A DNA stretch of 64,000 nucleotides from Apostichopus parvimensis (taxonomy: Eukaryota > Echinodermata > Holothuroidea > Aspidochirotida > Stichopodidae), in the NCBI GenBank assembly GCA_000934455.1, contig KN886639.1, forward strand, positions 77,037 through 141,036. The letters are read 5' to 3'. The position numbers and the translations under genes were made by a program. This document shows positions 46,301 to 54,564 of the stretch, in pieces. How positions within the stretch are numbered: the stretch's first letter is position 1; each line of letters begins with the position of its first letter. The notes below the pieces were generated by a model. The model worked only from the letters and a program-made list of their open reading frames with translations, was not told where the DNA came from and searched no databases.

Positions 46301-46732
46301 CAATCTGATGTCGAGAAGAGCCTTCGCGCTAAACGGCAGCTCCCTCTGCCCGATAACTGTCCAGGAGCCATGTGAGCAAACTTTATATGTCCTTCTACTT
46401 ACTGTGCTATCTCTTTACACCCTGTTCATGTTTGTCATGTTTACATTGGATCCATTTAATCTCATCTCAGCTGGCAGGTGATGATAACTTGTTGGGAACC
46501 AGCTGTAGAAGAAAGACTTAAAATTGATGACGTTACATCTAAGCTGGCTGCAATCTGCCATGAGGATAAGGTAAGAACGACAAACTAATAAAGTTATGGT
46601 TAATATTAAATAGATTTTGCTTCAACCAAGGATTGCTTGTAAAACGATTGAGTTCTATCCCTCATGTAACTTTTCGTAAGTTAAACAAAGCTTTGTTATC
46701 AGACTTGTAAAAAATGCACGTATTCTTCCTAG
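25286..46732 (+). CDS. Gene B: IgSF receptor pseudokinase (signal peptide, V, C, TM, kinase-like domain)
   Basis: Fifteen coding exons with GT-AG borders and matching phases sum to 1974 nt, a 657-residue protein ending at TAG 46730-46732. Order: signal peptide (25 aa), Ig V (105), Ig C (110), Thr-rich stalk (17), single transmembrane helix (within a 34-aa exon), basic juxtamembrane, and a tyrosine-kinase-type domain to the C-terminus. It should be a type I plasma-membrane receptor with a V-C head outside and a kinase fold inside. The kinase keeps the fold landmarks ([19 protein letters not shown]) but has lost the glycine loop, the VAIK lysine, the catalytic HRD and the DFG glycine, so catalysis is unlikely; signalling would need a partner. 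Splicing is inferred from phase and motif agreement, not from transcripts. Its head-to-head paralog is gene A. Confidence 0.85.
26258..26572 (+). CDS. Gene B exon: Ig V-type domain
   Basis: 315 nt, phase 1-1, acceptor TTGTTAG, donor GTAAGA. Landmarks: cysteine in ELLCPFT, tryptophan in TATWTDG, and F-strand [10 protein letters not shown] followed by [15 protein letters not shown]. The GGGT in the G strand recalls the GxGT bulge of joining-segment-type V domains. One sequon (NVS) is visible. It matches gene A closely at both ends of the domain and in the next intron but diverges through the centre. Confidence 0.88.
26573..26775 (+). repeat. Duplicated intron block after the V exon, gene B copy
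   Basis: Counterpart of 13590-13780. The first about 145 bp show roughly seven differences by eye. Beyond GGCCAGTTAAACCTTT the copies part. Confidence 0.85.
26785..27091 (-). mobile_element. tRNA-derived SINE
   Basis: Read on the minus strand from about 27091, the head has an A box TGGTTAAGTGG and a perfect B box GGTTCGAGTCC at tRNA-like spacing. A central block follows with GTGTCCTTGAGCAAGGCAC, and the tail ends in ATTATTATCATTAT. It lacks a complete tRNA fold, so it is a SINE rather than a tRNA gene. It lies in the V-C intron of gene B and is absent from the gene A counterpart. Confidence 0.8.
27100..30460. other. Gene B V-C intron, first part, no recognised feature
   Basis: AT-rich intron sequence. 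I found no exon-like frame with supported splice sites and no nameable repeat. Confidence 0.4.
30466..30639 (+). CDS. Small basic open frame, 57 aa, doubtful
   Basis: A short frame from ATG 30466 to TAA 30639, just after an acceptor-like TTCATTAACAG. It begins [19 protein letters not shown] and is rich in Lys and Arg. Its composition is more protein-like than the surrounding AT-rich intron. No domain recognised. It could be a scrap of a transposon or a chance frame. Confidence 0.25.
   Translation: MPPKHKAFKRNSTCNDHYGRIAVNSGTWARRMKKSTMAGIPPKTLPCIVDGLNIVSS
31567..31799 (+). pseudogene. Relic Ig C-type exon in the gene B V-C intron
   Basis: After an acceptor-like ATATAG a phase-1 frame reads [15 protein letters not shown] and [14 protein letters not shown] second frame, open from 31640, reads [19 protein letters not shown] and ends DVTVNL plus one base before a donor GTACCT. 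That ending copies the C exon of gene B (HTVNLNVR plus one base before the donor), with the same phase. The exon is about 233 nt against 330, so it has lost its middle and shifted frame. It is probably a dead duplicate of a C-type exon; an active alternative exon is less likely. Confidence 0.42.
31810..34520. other. Gene B V-C intron, middle part, nothing recognised
   Basis: No supported exon or named repeat. Confidence 0.35.
34622..35156. other. Assembly gap (535 Ns)
   Basis: Unknown bases. The gap directly precedes the Penelope-like 3' end and probably hides part of its reverse transcriptase. Confidence 1.
35157..35810 (+). mobile_element. Penelope-like retroelement 3' end with GIY-YIG endonuclease domain
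   Basis: One frame is open from the gap to the TAA just after 35807. It has the post-RT linker [10 protein letters not shown], the cysteine knot [13 protein letters not shown] and then a GIY-YIG-type block: [32 protein letters not shown], then [19 protein letters not shown]. This order (linker, CxxC finger, GIY-YIG) is that of endonuclease-bearing Penelope-like elements. The normal GIY and YIG triplets are changed (VIY, YVI), as is common. A run of 18 C at 35377-35394 encodes prolines. The reverse transcriptase is not visible; it would lie in the gap or be lost. Confidence 0.7.
35820..37370 (+). repeat. Inverted duplicate block, right arm (gene B C-exon region)
   Basis: Plus-strand counterpart of 3395-4690. 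The intron flanks on both sides of the C exon match the gene A copy, including several copies of a CGTCCGTCAC-type motif upstream of the exon. It ends next to the two-copy tandem repeat at 37378. Confidence 0.8.
36369..36698 (+). CDS. Gene B exon: Ig C-type domain
   Basis: 330 nt, phase 1-1, acceptor TTCTTCAG, donor GTAAGT. B-strand [10 protein letters not shown], tryptophan in LSLMWDP, F-strand SSITCQLTG. Sequons NLS, NYS and NIS. It joins the V exon directly, giving VVVE-VLVKP at the boundary. Confidence 0.88.
37378..37512. repeat. Tandem duplication, two copies of about 68 bp
   Basis: Each copy contains GAATGATGGACTCAGTTGT followed by a GTTGTCC-AATACAT-type block. It sits at the outer edge of the duplicated gene block. 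Confidence 0.75.
37515..40090. other. Gene B intron between C and stalk exons
   Basis: No exon-like frame with supported splice sites. A G/T-rich stretch lies near 38095-38150. Confidence 0.4.
40097..40147 (+). CDS. Gene B exon: Thr/Ser-rich stalk
   Basis: 51 nt, phase 1-1, acceptor TTGCAG, donor GTATGT. Encodes [17 protein letters not shown], a likely O-glycosylated spacer between the Ig head and the membrane. Confidence 0.7.
40933..41034 (+). CDS. Gene B exon: transmembrane helix
   Basis: 102 nt, phase 1-1, acceptor TTTCAG, donor GTATGA. Encodes [11 protein letters not shown], then the hydrophobic [18 protein letters not shown], then a basic ARDRL. The basic side after the helix gives the expected type I orientation with the C-terminus inside. 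Confidence 0.85.
41712..41736 (+). CDS. Gene B exon: juxtamembrane 1
   Basis: A 25-nt exon encoding GHGKKREP, entering in phase 1 and leaving in phase 2. Acceptor ATAAAG, donor GTAAGA. Basic, as expected just inside the membrane. Confidence 0.6.
42502..42545 (+). CDS. Gene B exon: juxtamembrane 2
   Basis: A 44-nt exon encoding [15 protein letters not shown], phase 2 to 1, acceptor TTTTTAG, donor GTATTT. It connects in phase to the first kinase exon. Confidence 0.6.
43860..44123 (+). CDS. Gene B exon: kinase N-lobe 1 (degenerate glycine loop, Lys/Asn insert, VAIK lost)
   Basis: 264 nt, phase 1-1. Starts [15 protein letters not shown], in the place of the GxGxFGxV loop but without its glycines. 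A long insert follows with [15 protein letters not shown]. The beta-3 strand reads [10 protein letters not shown], where VAVK would be expected, so the ATP-anchoring lysine is replaced by arginine. Donor GTATGT. Confidence 0.75.
44399..44506 (+). CDS. Gene B exon: kinase N-lobe 2 (helix C)
   Basis: 108 nt, phase 1-1. Reads [11 protein letters not shown] and [10 protein letters not shown], matching helix C (a glutamate is present) and the HPNIVxLLGxC strand of tyrosine kinases. Confidence 0.8.
44741..44943 (+). CDS. Gene B exon: kinase hinge and helix E
   Basis: 203 nt, phase 1 to 0. The hinge reads [19 protein letters not shown] kinase-insert-like stretch follows, then [17 protein letters not shown], the usual helix E leading to the catalytic loop. 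Confidence 0.85.
45552..45671 (+). CDS. Gene B exon: catalytic loop and DFG region, both degenerate
   Basis: 120 nt, phase 0-0. The expected IVHRDLAARNVLL reads [13 protein letters not shown], so the histidine, arginine and catalytic aspartate of HRD are gone and the loop asparagine is lysine. The DFG motif reads KLYDFVSM. The activation loop has no tyrosine. The donor (GTCATT) is weak, but the phase fits the next exon. Confidence 0.8.
45876..45984 (+). CDS. Gene B exon: APE region and helix F
   Basis: 109 nt, phase 0 to 1. Reads [20 protein letters not shown] then [17 protein letters not shown], strongly tyrosine-kinase-like, with the structural aspartate of DVWSFG kept. Confidence 0.9.
46275..46371 (+). 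CDS. Gene B exon: kinase C-lobe
   Basis: 97 nt, phase 1 to 2. Reads [20 protein letters not shown] and [10 protein letters not shown], matching the PYxG ... GxRLPxPxxCP block of tyrosine kinases. Confidence 0.85.
46471..46570 (+). CDS. Gene B exon: kinase C-lobe end
   Basis: 100 nt, phase 2 to 0. Reads [20 protein letters not shown]: the MxxCWxxxPxxRP block, with the final RP-type site changed to RL. Confidence 0.85.
46703..46732 (+). CDS. Gene B terminal exon
   Basis: Acceptor TTATCAG, then TCKKCTYSS and TAG. A poly(A) signal AATAAA lies at 46737-46742, very close to the stop; a more distal signal may be used. Confidence 0.6.
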   Translation, partial: TCKKCTYSS

Positions 46733-46759
46733 ATAAAATAAATACCTCTGTGGTTCAGT

Positions 46760-48480
46760 ACATCAACTTTATCGACTTTCTAACTTTTTGTCAAAGGAAT
46801 ATCAGGAAATCAGATAAGAAGACCTTTCATAGACGCAAGCATTTATCGTCGACTATCAAACTTGAACGATGCGTATTGAAACATTATTTGGCGGAACAAC
46901 TACCGAAAAGAAATACTTAATATTGACTGACATATTTTGCTATTTTCCATCGTTTTACTTGTCTTCCTTACATTAATGTATATATTGATTTCAAGTGTCC
47001 GTACTTGGTAAGAATAAGTTTTAATATAGTTACATTATAGTGAAGATTCCTTAGAAGAACATTTTGGTACGTGGAATATACAAATTCTTTAATATTTCAT
47101 ATAAATAGGAATCAACTATAATAATGTAATCAACTCTTATAGTGATAAATCTCTGCAAAGCAAATATGATGAAAGAATATGTTCTCTTGTGAAATAAGTA
47201 ATGTGAAATAACTAAGTCAAACTATGAAGTATTTATTACATCATACTAGAAATTATGTCAGTAATTAAAATTAAATTGTAAAAGTAAAAGATGATGATGC
47301 TTTCTTTTTTATTGCAACTGCGTGTAAAATGTTAATTTATAAATTAAACACAATGTGTTACACAGTGCTGATACGGAAGAATGGTTCTTTGCTTTCTTTT
47401 TGCCCTCGTGATATTTTCTGCAGAGTATAAGGCTCAATGCTAACGTTAGTCCATCATGGTGTACTTCCTCTTGTTAACCACGCAGGGAAAGAAAAACAAT
47501 TGACATGTTATCGAAACCAGACACTGTGATCGGTTAGCTGTTGTTATGCACGAGACTATTGGGTAAAGATTAGGGGATTCCCTTACGTTGTCAAAGTCGT
47601 ATAAACGAAACAATTTCATTACTTTAAAAGGGAACCAGTTTATTAATTCACTTGTGCGAAGATAGTGTTCGTTGAAGAAAAAAGGTGTGGTGACCTTTAA
47701 CAAAACTTACTGTTGCAAATATGGTGTGTTGCTGGAGCTGTTGGTGCTTACCCGATATCGAAATATCCACAAATTCAGATATATGGTTGTTTATCATATA
47801 TACAATTTTGGTCTACTTTTTCAATACGAATATGTTTCTGATTTCATCCAGCCTTTAATTGTTTGTTTTAATGGTATAATTAATTGATAGTAGCTAGCAG
47901 CTCATCAAAAGAAAACGGCAGTAGTTGAGAAACTCTGTATAACAACAACAAATAAACATATGAAAATGTCCTTTTACTTAAATCGGAATGTGAATATCAA
48001 ACTCAAAGTGTAGCAAACATTTTGCATATATATGTAATGAAAGTCAGGCAGATAATCTGTCAGCCAGGTTAATATCCAATCAGAGTCACTGATATTGTTA
48101 TATGAGCAACAAAGACAAGTAGTTGTATGTTTAACGACCAGTTGCATATGATTGTATATGTCTCTGTGGGTTCACTTTATATAATTTTAGTTTTACGTAG
48201 TTTTACGTAGTGTCATGTCGGCTAGGTATGGTAAGAGGCACCTCAAGTTCAATCTGTATGAGATGACCAAATTGCATATGCTAGATCACTGGTTTTACGT
48301 CAACTATAGTTATTATCTTTGTGTATTTGTACATGCATTAAGTAATAGGGTCTACCCATGCCAAATTGGGCTTGTATATATTATAGCATATTTTCTACTT
48401 ATTTTACTTTTACTTGACAATTTTTTTACTTATTGCGGGAGATTGTTGACCCCTTGTCATGGTTTATATTATTTATAACT
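46760..48480. other. Intergenic, nothing recognised
   Basis: AT-rich, with no supported exon. Confidence 0.4.
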
Positions 48481-48599
48481 ATTATGTGTTGTCAATACTA
48501 TCAATGTGTGGTGACCATTCACAGGATGCTCCAAACTGCCTTACATCTGTAGTAGAGACGTGTTGTAAGAGATATTTAGAAATTAATTGTATTAATTCC

Positions 48600-48779
48600 C
48601 ACAAAGTACTAAGGTTATGTTAATGTAGTCGACATCTTAGTGTGGGACTGGTCGATGTCTGCACTAGGCGACGCCCATAGGAGAGGTTGATAAACGCCGA
48701 AAAACCCAACTCATGCTCCATCGATCCGATGGAAGATGTGATACGATGACGACGATGAAGACGATGATAATGATGATTA
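48600..48779 (+). repeat. Interspersed repeat 3' end with GATGA-rich tail
   Basis: A GC-richer block with GTGGGACTGGTCGATGTCTG and CGACGCCCATAGG, ending in a run of GATGACGATGAAGACGATGA units. The layout is that of a SINE or LINE 3' end with a microsatellite tail. Family not identified. Confidence 0.4.
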
Positions 48780-48784
48780 AATGA

Positions 48785-50370
48785 AAATTAATTTAAGTCT
48801 GTTAACAATAAAGGGTCTTTTAATGCCTATAAAACTAATTTATGATATTTCTCCCTTACATAACAGATATAATATCATTTTTTCATGGATAACACTTAAA
48901 TATCGTGAGTTAAGAGAACCTACGTTTTGTGGTATTGCAATTACTTTACAGCAGTCGTACGATATAATGTATCAAACTACAGTTTTGTGACAATGAATAT
49001 GTAAAGTCAGTCAAAGAAGTTTTAAGAACGGGTTGCAATTATTAACATTCAGTCACCAATAGTCTTAAGCCTATAGTACTACCCCTATCCTGTATTAACT
49101 TTACATTTGCATTTGTTATTGCCTATTTACCATGGTCTTGGGTAGCACCTTCTGTAATTTACCTTAAGTTTAACTTAACGTAAGTTGTAAAGTGCAATGA
49201 TGAAAACATTCACATTTGGAAGGGATCTTGCTGGAGGATGAAACAATGGACCATGTGCACCAAGAAGAAAGGGCACAAGCAGGGTTTGAAAATAGACGCA
49301 ACACATTTTGTCCAAAGCCACAATCGATTCGCTATGTGTCTTGGAAGTGGCAGTCACTAAGGGTAATCCTGATGTGGGTATACGAAATGCTTGGACGACA
49401 GGTTGGATCAAACATTCTTTTCTGAGGGCATTGTTTTGAGGGAGGGGTGTAAGGGAGAGGGAGAGGGAGAGGGCACGATGTTTATTAAGCTGTATGTATA
49501 CTGATCTTGGTGAACGCTTGTGTGGAACAGCAGCCTTCTGTTTGTATCCGAAACCTTTGTCAAGTATGTAATTAATAGAAACACAAAATATGTTCGCTTA
49601 CTTTCGTTAATGAAGAAACTATTGGTATTAAGACCAGTGGGGACCTTGTATCGCATTGGAAATTAATAGTTACAAAAATCTGTGACGCCCGTCTTATTTT
49701 ACATTCGATTTTTGAAAAGCCTTAACTGCAGTTTTTTGTTTGCACGTTGGCAAAGAATTCTTGTAAGGCATTGCAAAGTAATATCTCAATGTTTAATGCA
49801 ACACGTTCTTGATCTGATGACCTGAAGAATAATGTATCTGCATATCGCACAGACATATCGTGGAACAGGAAGCCAAACCAAATAAATAGTACGTTCAAGT
49901 CAATGAGAATAATTTTGAAACAACTAGTGTCTATTTGGAAAACGTTCGAATAAATTTAGATTAAATTAGAATAATTCAATATCATTTAAAATAGTCTAGA
50001 ACAATTTAGAATACTAAGCATTAACATGCTTAGCATTCATATGAACTATTCTGTGCTGATGCACCATTGCATGATATCACCGTACCCTGCACATTGTTCA
50101 AAAATATCAATACAGCTTCGCTTTTAATTACAGGCGCCTCATCAAAATTGATTGGGTTAATCAACAGTCAACCGTGCGTTTATCGCAGGAAATGCACGAA
50201 CGGGGTTATATAATTCCAGTGATGCACGAGGTTTTCGAATGAGTACATCCAGCGATAGGCTTATACGCCCCCCCCCCCCCCAGTGAGTAAAGGTGTTAAC
50301 AAATCAGCTCTAAAACCAAACACCCCTCTAAAAATTTTCATAACTGAAGAAAATATCATGGCATCGTTTT
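48785..50370. other. Intergenic, no supported gene
   Basis: A (GGGAGA)n run lies at 49452-49474 and fourteen C at 50268-50281. A frame at about 50142-50228 (RLIKIDWVNQQSTVRLSQE and following) looks protein-like after an AG, but nothing connects to it. Confidence 0.35.
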
Positions 50371-50379
50371 TCATTGTAG

Positions 50380-50512
50380 TATCATTTTGAAATCTTACGT
50401 CGAAAGCCAAAAATCATCTAGCAATATTAGAAAGAATAAGGCCATCCTGAGACTATTTGAGAAACATGTTGACCCATGTAATGCTCATTGTGTGACAACT
50501 GACCAAGTCAAG
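50380..50512 (+). CDS. Candidate exon upstream of the orphan kinase exon (1)
   Basis: 133 nt, phase 2 to 0, acceptor TCATTGTAG, donor GTATGT. Reads ILKSYVESQKSSSNIRKNK then AILRLFEKHVDPC and TTDQVK. No domain recognised. It is phase-compatible with the next candidate exon at 51024, but I cannot show that they belong to one gene. Confidence 0.3.
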
Positions 50513-51023
50513 GTATGTTTAAGTCACCCAACAAAAGGATATTAACTATGATGTTACTTCCATCTACTTACTTATTGAACATGCATTTTTCAAGAATACG
50601 TAGGCATATTTTATATTGAGCCCTTTAAAAAGCTGCAGTGACCAAAGTTTGTTCATCAAAAAAAAAAAATTGCAACGGATGTCTCACCATGAGACACCAT
50701 CACACTAAGTATGAGGTTTTTCCAAGCTTCACCTTTAGAGTTCTCTTGCTTCAACCTTAATTGCTCTTAAGTAACCTTTAACCCCTTCAAAAAGCAATAC
50801 AGTTCATGTGACGAAATGAAGGTGGGATAACATTCGGAGTATGATATTAATCGCTGCTTTACTGTCGTTTGAACATTTTCTTACATATGTTAATTACAGT
50901 TGGTCGAAACGTGATATTTTGACAACAGTTGGCTTCGAATGACTTTTGACCTCGCTTAATAGCGAACGCACGGAATAAAAACTATCCAATATCACTTCAA
51001 TATGCTTTTACTACATTTTTCAG

Positions 51024-51135
51024 AGTTCTCAGAGTTCTACGAGTTCAAAAGCTTTGCAATTATTTTGTTTCGGATTTATTACTGTTCGATCAGCTGCGGG
51101 TATCGACGACACAGGGCGGCAATCCGCAGTAACAG
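51024..51135 (+). CDS. Candidate exon upstream of the orphan kinase exon (2)
   Basis: 112 nt, phase 0 to 1, acceptor TTTTTCAG, donor GTAGGA. Reads SSQSSTSSKALQLF, then RSAAGIDDTGRQSAVT. A Ser-rich start like this would suit a juxtamembrane region. It leaves in the phase needed by the kinase-like exon at 51925. Confidence 0.3.
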
Positions 51136-51159
51136 GTAGGAGGGACCGAAATTACACAT

Positions 51160-51235
51160 GCAAACAAACACACATACATACACACTCACACCCACACACA
51201 CACCCACATACACGCATACACTCCCATACGCTATC
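51160..51235. repeat. (CA)n-type microsatellite
   Basis: Imperfect CACA/CATA/CACC run in the intron after 51135. Confidence 0.9.
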
Positions 51236-51635
51236 ATGAATGCAAAGGTAACGATTATAATCGAAACCAAAAACGAGGGCGTGTGAATACTTTCAAATAT
51301 GATGAGTACTGAAATTTACAGTACACGTAAATCAAGTTTGTAATACTCGTACAAAACCATCAGGATGAGTACAGTAAAATTTACTAGACTATACGAGTAC
51401 CATTACATAAAGGAATTATTTGCGACAAATATAGCACCAATATAAAACCCCATGTAGTTGTCAGCCACCAGAAGACTTCTGGCAATTAATTTCAGCGAGT
51501 TCAAGACCCAAACAATGGCAATTTTATGAAATTCTCTTCAACAACTCTTTCTGTTTACGATATAATATCAAAGTAAGATGTAAGATTATTTTTTTAGGAC
51601 ACAGTTTCATATACTCTGTTCGATCTTTGCATTAC

Positions 51636-51751
51636 CTGTAAGTACGATGACGATGACGAGTAAGGCCGTGGTTACTAAAAGAAACCGAAAACCTATCATT
51701 AACATTACCATCATACCTTGGGACCGGAAGATTCCAATGTGCATGGAACGT
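51636..51751 (-). CDS. Gene D: isolated signal-peptide exon
   Basis: Minus strand. After an acceptor ATTACAG, an ATG at 51744-51742 opens MHIGIFRSQGMMVMLMIGFR then FLLVTTALLVIVIVLT, 36 codons plus one base, followed by donor GTAATG. The phase 1 end, the hydrophobic core and the isolation match the first coding exons of genes A, B, C and E. No Ig exon is visible downstream on this strand, so the gene may be dead, or its next exon unrecognised. A membrane helix from gene C is an alternative reading, but the phase of its upstream junction would not fit. Confidence 0.45.
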
Positions 51752-51924
51752 CTGTAATAACAAAGGATACTAATCTTTAATCCAAGTGATCACTTTGAAT
51801 TGAATTAACGAACAATTCATTTAAAAAATTTCATTCAATTCTTACAGATTCATTTATCTTTTTGACCACTATATTTCATATGGTGAGGAAAATGGTTGCA
51901 CTGCTAAATAGGTCCACGTCAAAG

Positions 51925-52056
51925 GAGGTATCTCCAAAGCGAGAATTTTCAGCTGGGTAAGAAAGGGTAAAGAAGACACAAACCCAACCATTATCGTTGG
52001 TACATGTGATGGAGATATTTGTCATGAATTCATTCTCCAAACTGCTCAAAATATTG
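51925..52056 (+). CDS. Orphan kinase N-lobe exon
   Basis: 132 nt, phase 1-1, acceptor GTCAAAG (an alternative acceptor at 51911 gives 145 nt), donor GTACGT. Reads GGISKARIFSWVRKGKED, then NPTIIVGTCDGDICHEF and ILQTAQNI. This is the N-lobe pattern of metazoan tyrosine kinases: glycine-rich start, beta-3 strand, helix C with glutamate in HEF. The VAIK lysine position holds glycine (TIIVGT), so it too looks inactive. No hinge or C-lobe exon is visible downstream before the minus-strand gene C. Probably the surviving piece of another receptor-kinase gene. Confidence 0.5.
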
Positions 52057-52809
52057 GTACGTGTTTAGGAGATATCATAGATATAATCTTCCTCCACAAA
52101 CAAGACTATTATCTCGCTGATTGTGCATCTCTGAGGAGCGGGATGTGTGGATGGAAATGAGAAAACGATAATCAGATTCCAGCTGATGCAACCAACGGTA
52201 TATCCGAAGACGAATCTTAAATGATACATGGTATCGTATTGGTGACCATTACAATCCTCGCGTATAGGTGTTATATCGTCCTTTTGTGGTTCCTTGCAAG
52301 ACTCAGCAAATAGGGTCCTTTATAGGGTCCGAATAGGGTTTGCTTTATAAAGAGAGGCAATCGTCATTTGGAGAGCAAGGCATTTTCATAGTCAAGACGG
52401 TTTTGATAAATACATGAATTTAATACAAACAAAATCTTAATCTAAAAAGAACAGTATTGTCTATAGACTTATTGCTGATTGTCTATAGGCTTATCGTTGA
52501 AAGCGGAAGAATAGACACTATCTACAGGAATGTTGACTTAATTCCTCCATTGTTTCTCTGGTAGCAACAGAGACGTGACGTTGAGAGCAGAACACTAATA
52601 ATGATTCGCTGAGTGATTTCTAGTTAAGAATACTTAAGTTTTCAGGATGAAGAAAGACAAGTTGCAACTTATTTATATGAAAATTTAATTGAGAAACTAC
52701 GATATAATTCTACATACCTGTTTTCCAGAGTGACATAGAATATTGACAGTCTGACGTTTACAATTATTTCATGCTCGGTATTCAACAAGTTTAATTACTT
52801 GATGTAATT

Positions 52810-53066
52810 TTCACTTCGGTTTATGGTATAAAATGTGTGGGAAACCGGTCCAATATTTTCATGGCAATATGGGGTACGTGTGATCTCATAATCCGCAGTC
52901 ACTCTAATATCGAAGACCGTGTCTTTCTGCATGACATTTCTCGAACGTTTGTTAGTTCAATCGACATGGGTTCTTCACATGTCCAATACAAATTGGTTAC
53001 TGGTCTAACTCCCACGAGGAAACATTCCAGAGACCCATGATTTCCATGGACGGCATAAAGGTGTAA
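52810..53066 (-). pseudogene. Gene C: Ig C2 domain, frame-shifted
   Basis: After a GTCCAG acceptor the frame begins VTP like other C exons of this gene, then shifts. The clear part is GSLECFLVGVRPVTNLYWTC and ELTNVREMSCR, then after a second shift KDTVFDIRVTADYEI. These are the B, C and E strands of a C-type Ig domain. The 3' border is uncertain. Confidence 0.55.
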
Positions 53067-53739
53067 CTGGACACAAAGTAGAAATGTTGCATTGCGGTGT
53101 TAGAATATGTAAGATGCTTTTTTACATTAAACTGAATATACATCTCCCAAACTAAACATACGCCCTCTCATTCTAACAAAATGCAGACAAAATAACAAAC
53201 ATGATTCAACTAATGATTCTTAACACTCATAGAGTAGATCTAAATATCTTCTTTTCTTGAATTTGAACAAGTTATTACTTATTCAATAATTCAGCAATAA
53301 AATGCTCTTCTTTTCAAATTTCGTTGTAATTTCACGGTTACTTTGCTGCTCATTTTGTACTTAGTCACTTAAGGGTATTAGTTGAAAATGTGGATGTGAT
53401 AGCATGCCACAAAGAGAATACTGCTTATAGGTACTTGTGGTATTTTTTATAAATTGTATTGGTTTTTAAGACATAAACGAGTTCAGAAAGAGGCAAGAGT
53501 AATGTGAATACAACACTTTAGGACTGATATCATTCCACCTAAACATCAACGTATTTCTCACTCACCGGTACATCCTTTGTAAAGTAAGTTTCACTACCAA
53601 TGCTTTGTAAACAATTAATCACCACATTTTCGCAAGTTAGGTTAAGCGTACTAGTTCTCCTTCTGTTTTATTTTATGAAATTAAATTATAAAGTTATATA
53701 GTTTAACCTTTCCAAATAGTTAAGGAAAAATATATTAAC

Positions 53740-54333
53740 CAAGATGTTTAATCTAATGTTCGTCACTGTGCTACTCGTACCGTCGTTGTAGACAGTCTGG
53801 TAAATTCCTTCATCTACAAGCTTAAGCCTGTCAAATATCAAATGCCCAGTTGCGGATATTTCTACGACATTATCTGTGCCAATCCATCCGAGGACCTGCC
53901 GTACGCCATCGTCCAGTACTTTCTTCCAAATATACAGAAAAACGTTTCTTTCTGAGCAGCTAAATGTACCTCTTTCGCCGAGTACAAAGTCAACCGACTT
54001 GTCTGGTTTTATTTCATGGCCAATGGTTTCTGATAAGTGTAACAATAAACTTGCTTCTTTTGTACTCTCTGTAGGTTTCCAGTAGATTGACATCTTCATC
54101 TTTTTTTATTTCAGCACTGATGGTAATATTGAATGTACCATCATCGTTTTCAGTGGTTTCTTTCTGTGTACTTATCGGTGAGTCTTCACCATTAAGTCGT
54201 TTTACCAAGGACAGATCAACCGGTGGTTTTATTGCGTTAATGGAACATTTAATAAGTTCGGATATCGAATAATGTTGATAATAGTCCGCTCCTTTACATG
54301 ATCCAATCATAGGTTGGTTTTGGTGAGGAGTAA
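53740..54333 (-). pseudogene. Gene C: Ig C1 and Ig V2 run together
   Basis: C1 starts after a CTAACAG acceptor at 54333 with VTPHQNQPMIGSC and has LIKCSINAIKPP and DGTFNITISAEIKKD. Its frame ends in a TGA near 54010. V2 is in another frame: GERGTFSCSERN, LYIWKKVLDDG, and LVDEGIYQTVYNDG, ending near a GTTAAT donor. A CTTATCAG acceptor-like site at 54030 may be the old start of V2, in which case the intron and the C1 end have been deleted. The V2 F strand also lacks its cysteine. Confidence 0.6.
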
Positions 54334-54564
54334 CTGTTAGCAGAGAAAGCAAAACATATATTGTTATGTAAGTGTAGTGCTGTAACTACGAGATAGAATT
54401 AGGCATCTTAACACTACATGTTGGCAGCAAGACAATACAAACTTGTTTAATTTACTTTATAAATTCATGAATTTAAACTAGTATTATTCCGATAACTAAA
54501 GAGGAAAACTTTTGGGGTAGCACATGGGGGGGGGGCATATAAGGATGAATGTAACGCTAATCAC

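Noticed and set aside
49175-49656. Several overlapping frames on both strands
   Set aside because: No domain, mixed with a GGGAGA simple repeat, no splice support.
50142-50228. Protein-like frame RLIKIDWVNQQSTVRLSQE after an AG
   Set aside because: No start, no donor and nothing phase-compatible nearby; too weak to list as a gene.
51079-51270. Minus-strand frame rich in Val, Cys and Tyr
   Set aside because: It is the translation of a CA microsatellite.
52128-52170. Plus-strand GATGTGTGG resembling the DVW of a kinase C-lobe after the orphan N-lobe exon
   Set aside because: The following residues do not continue the kinase motif and a stop follows soon; judged coincidence.
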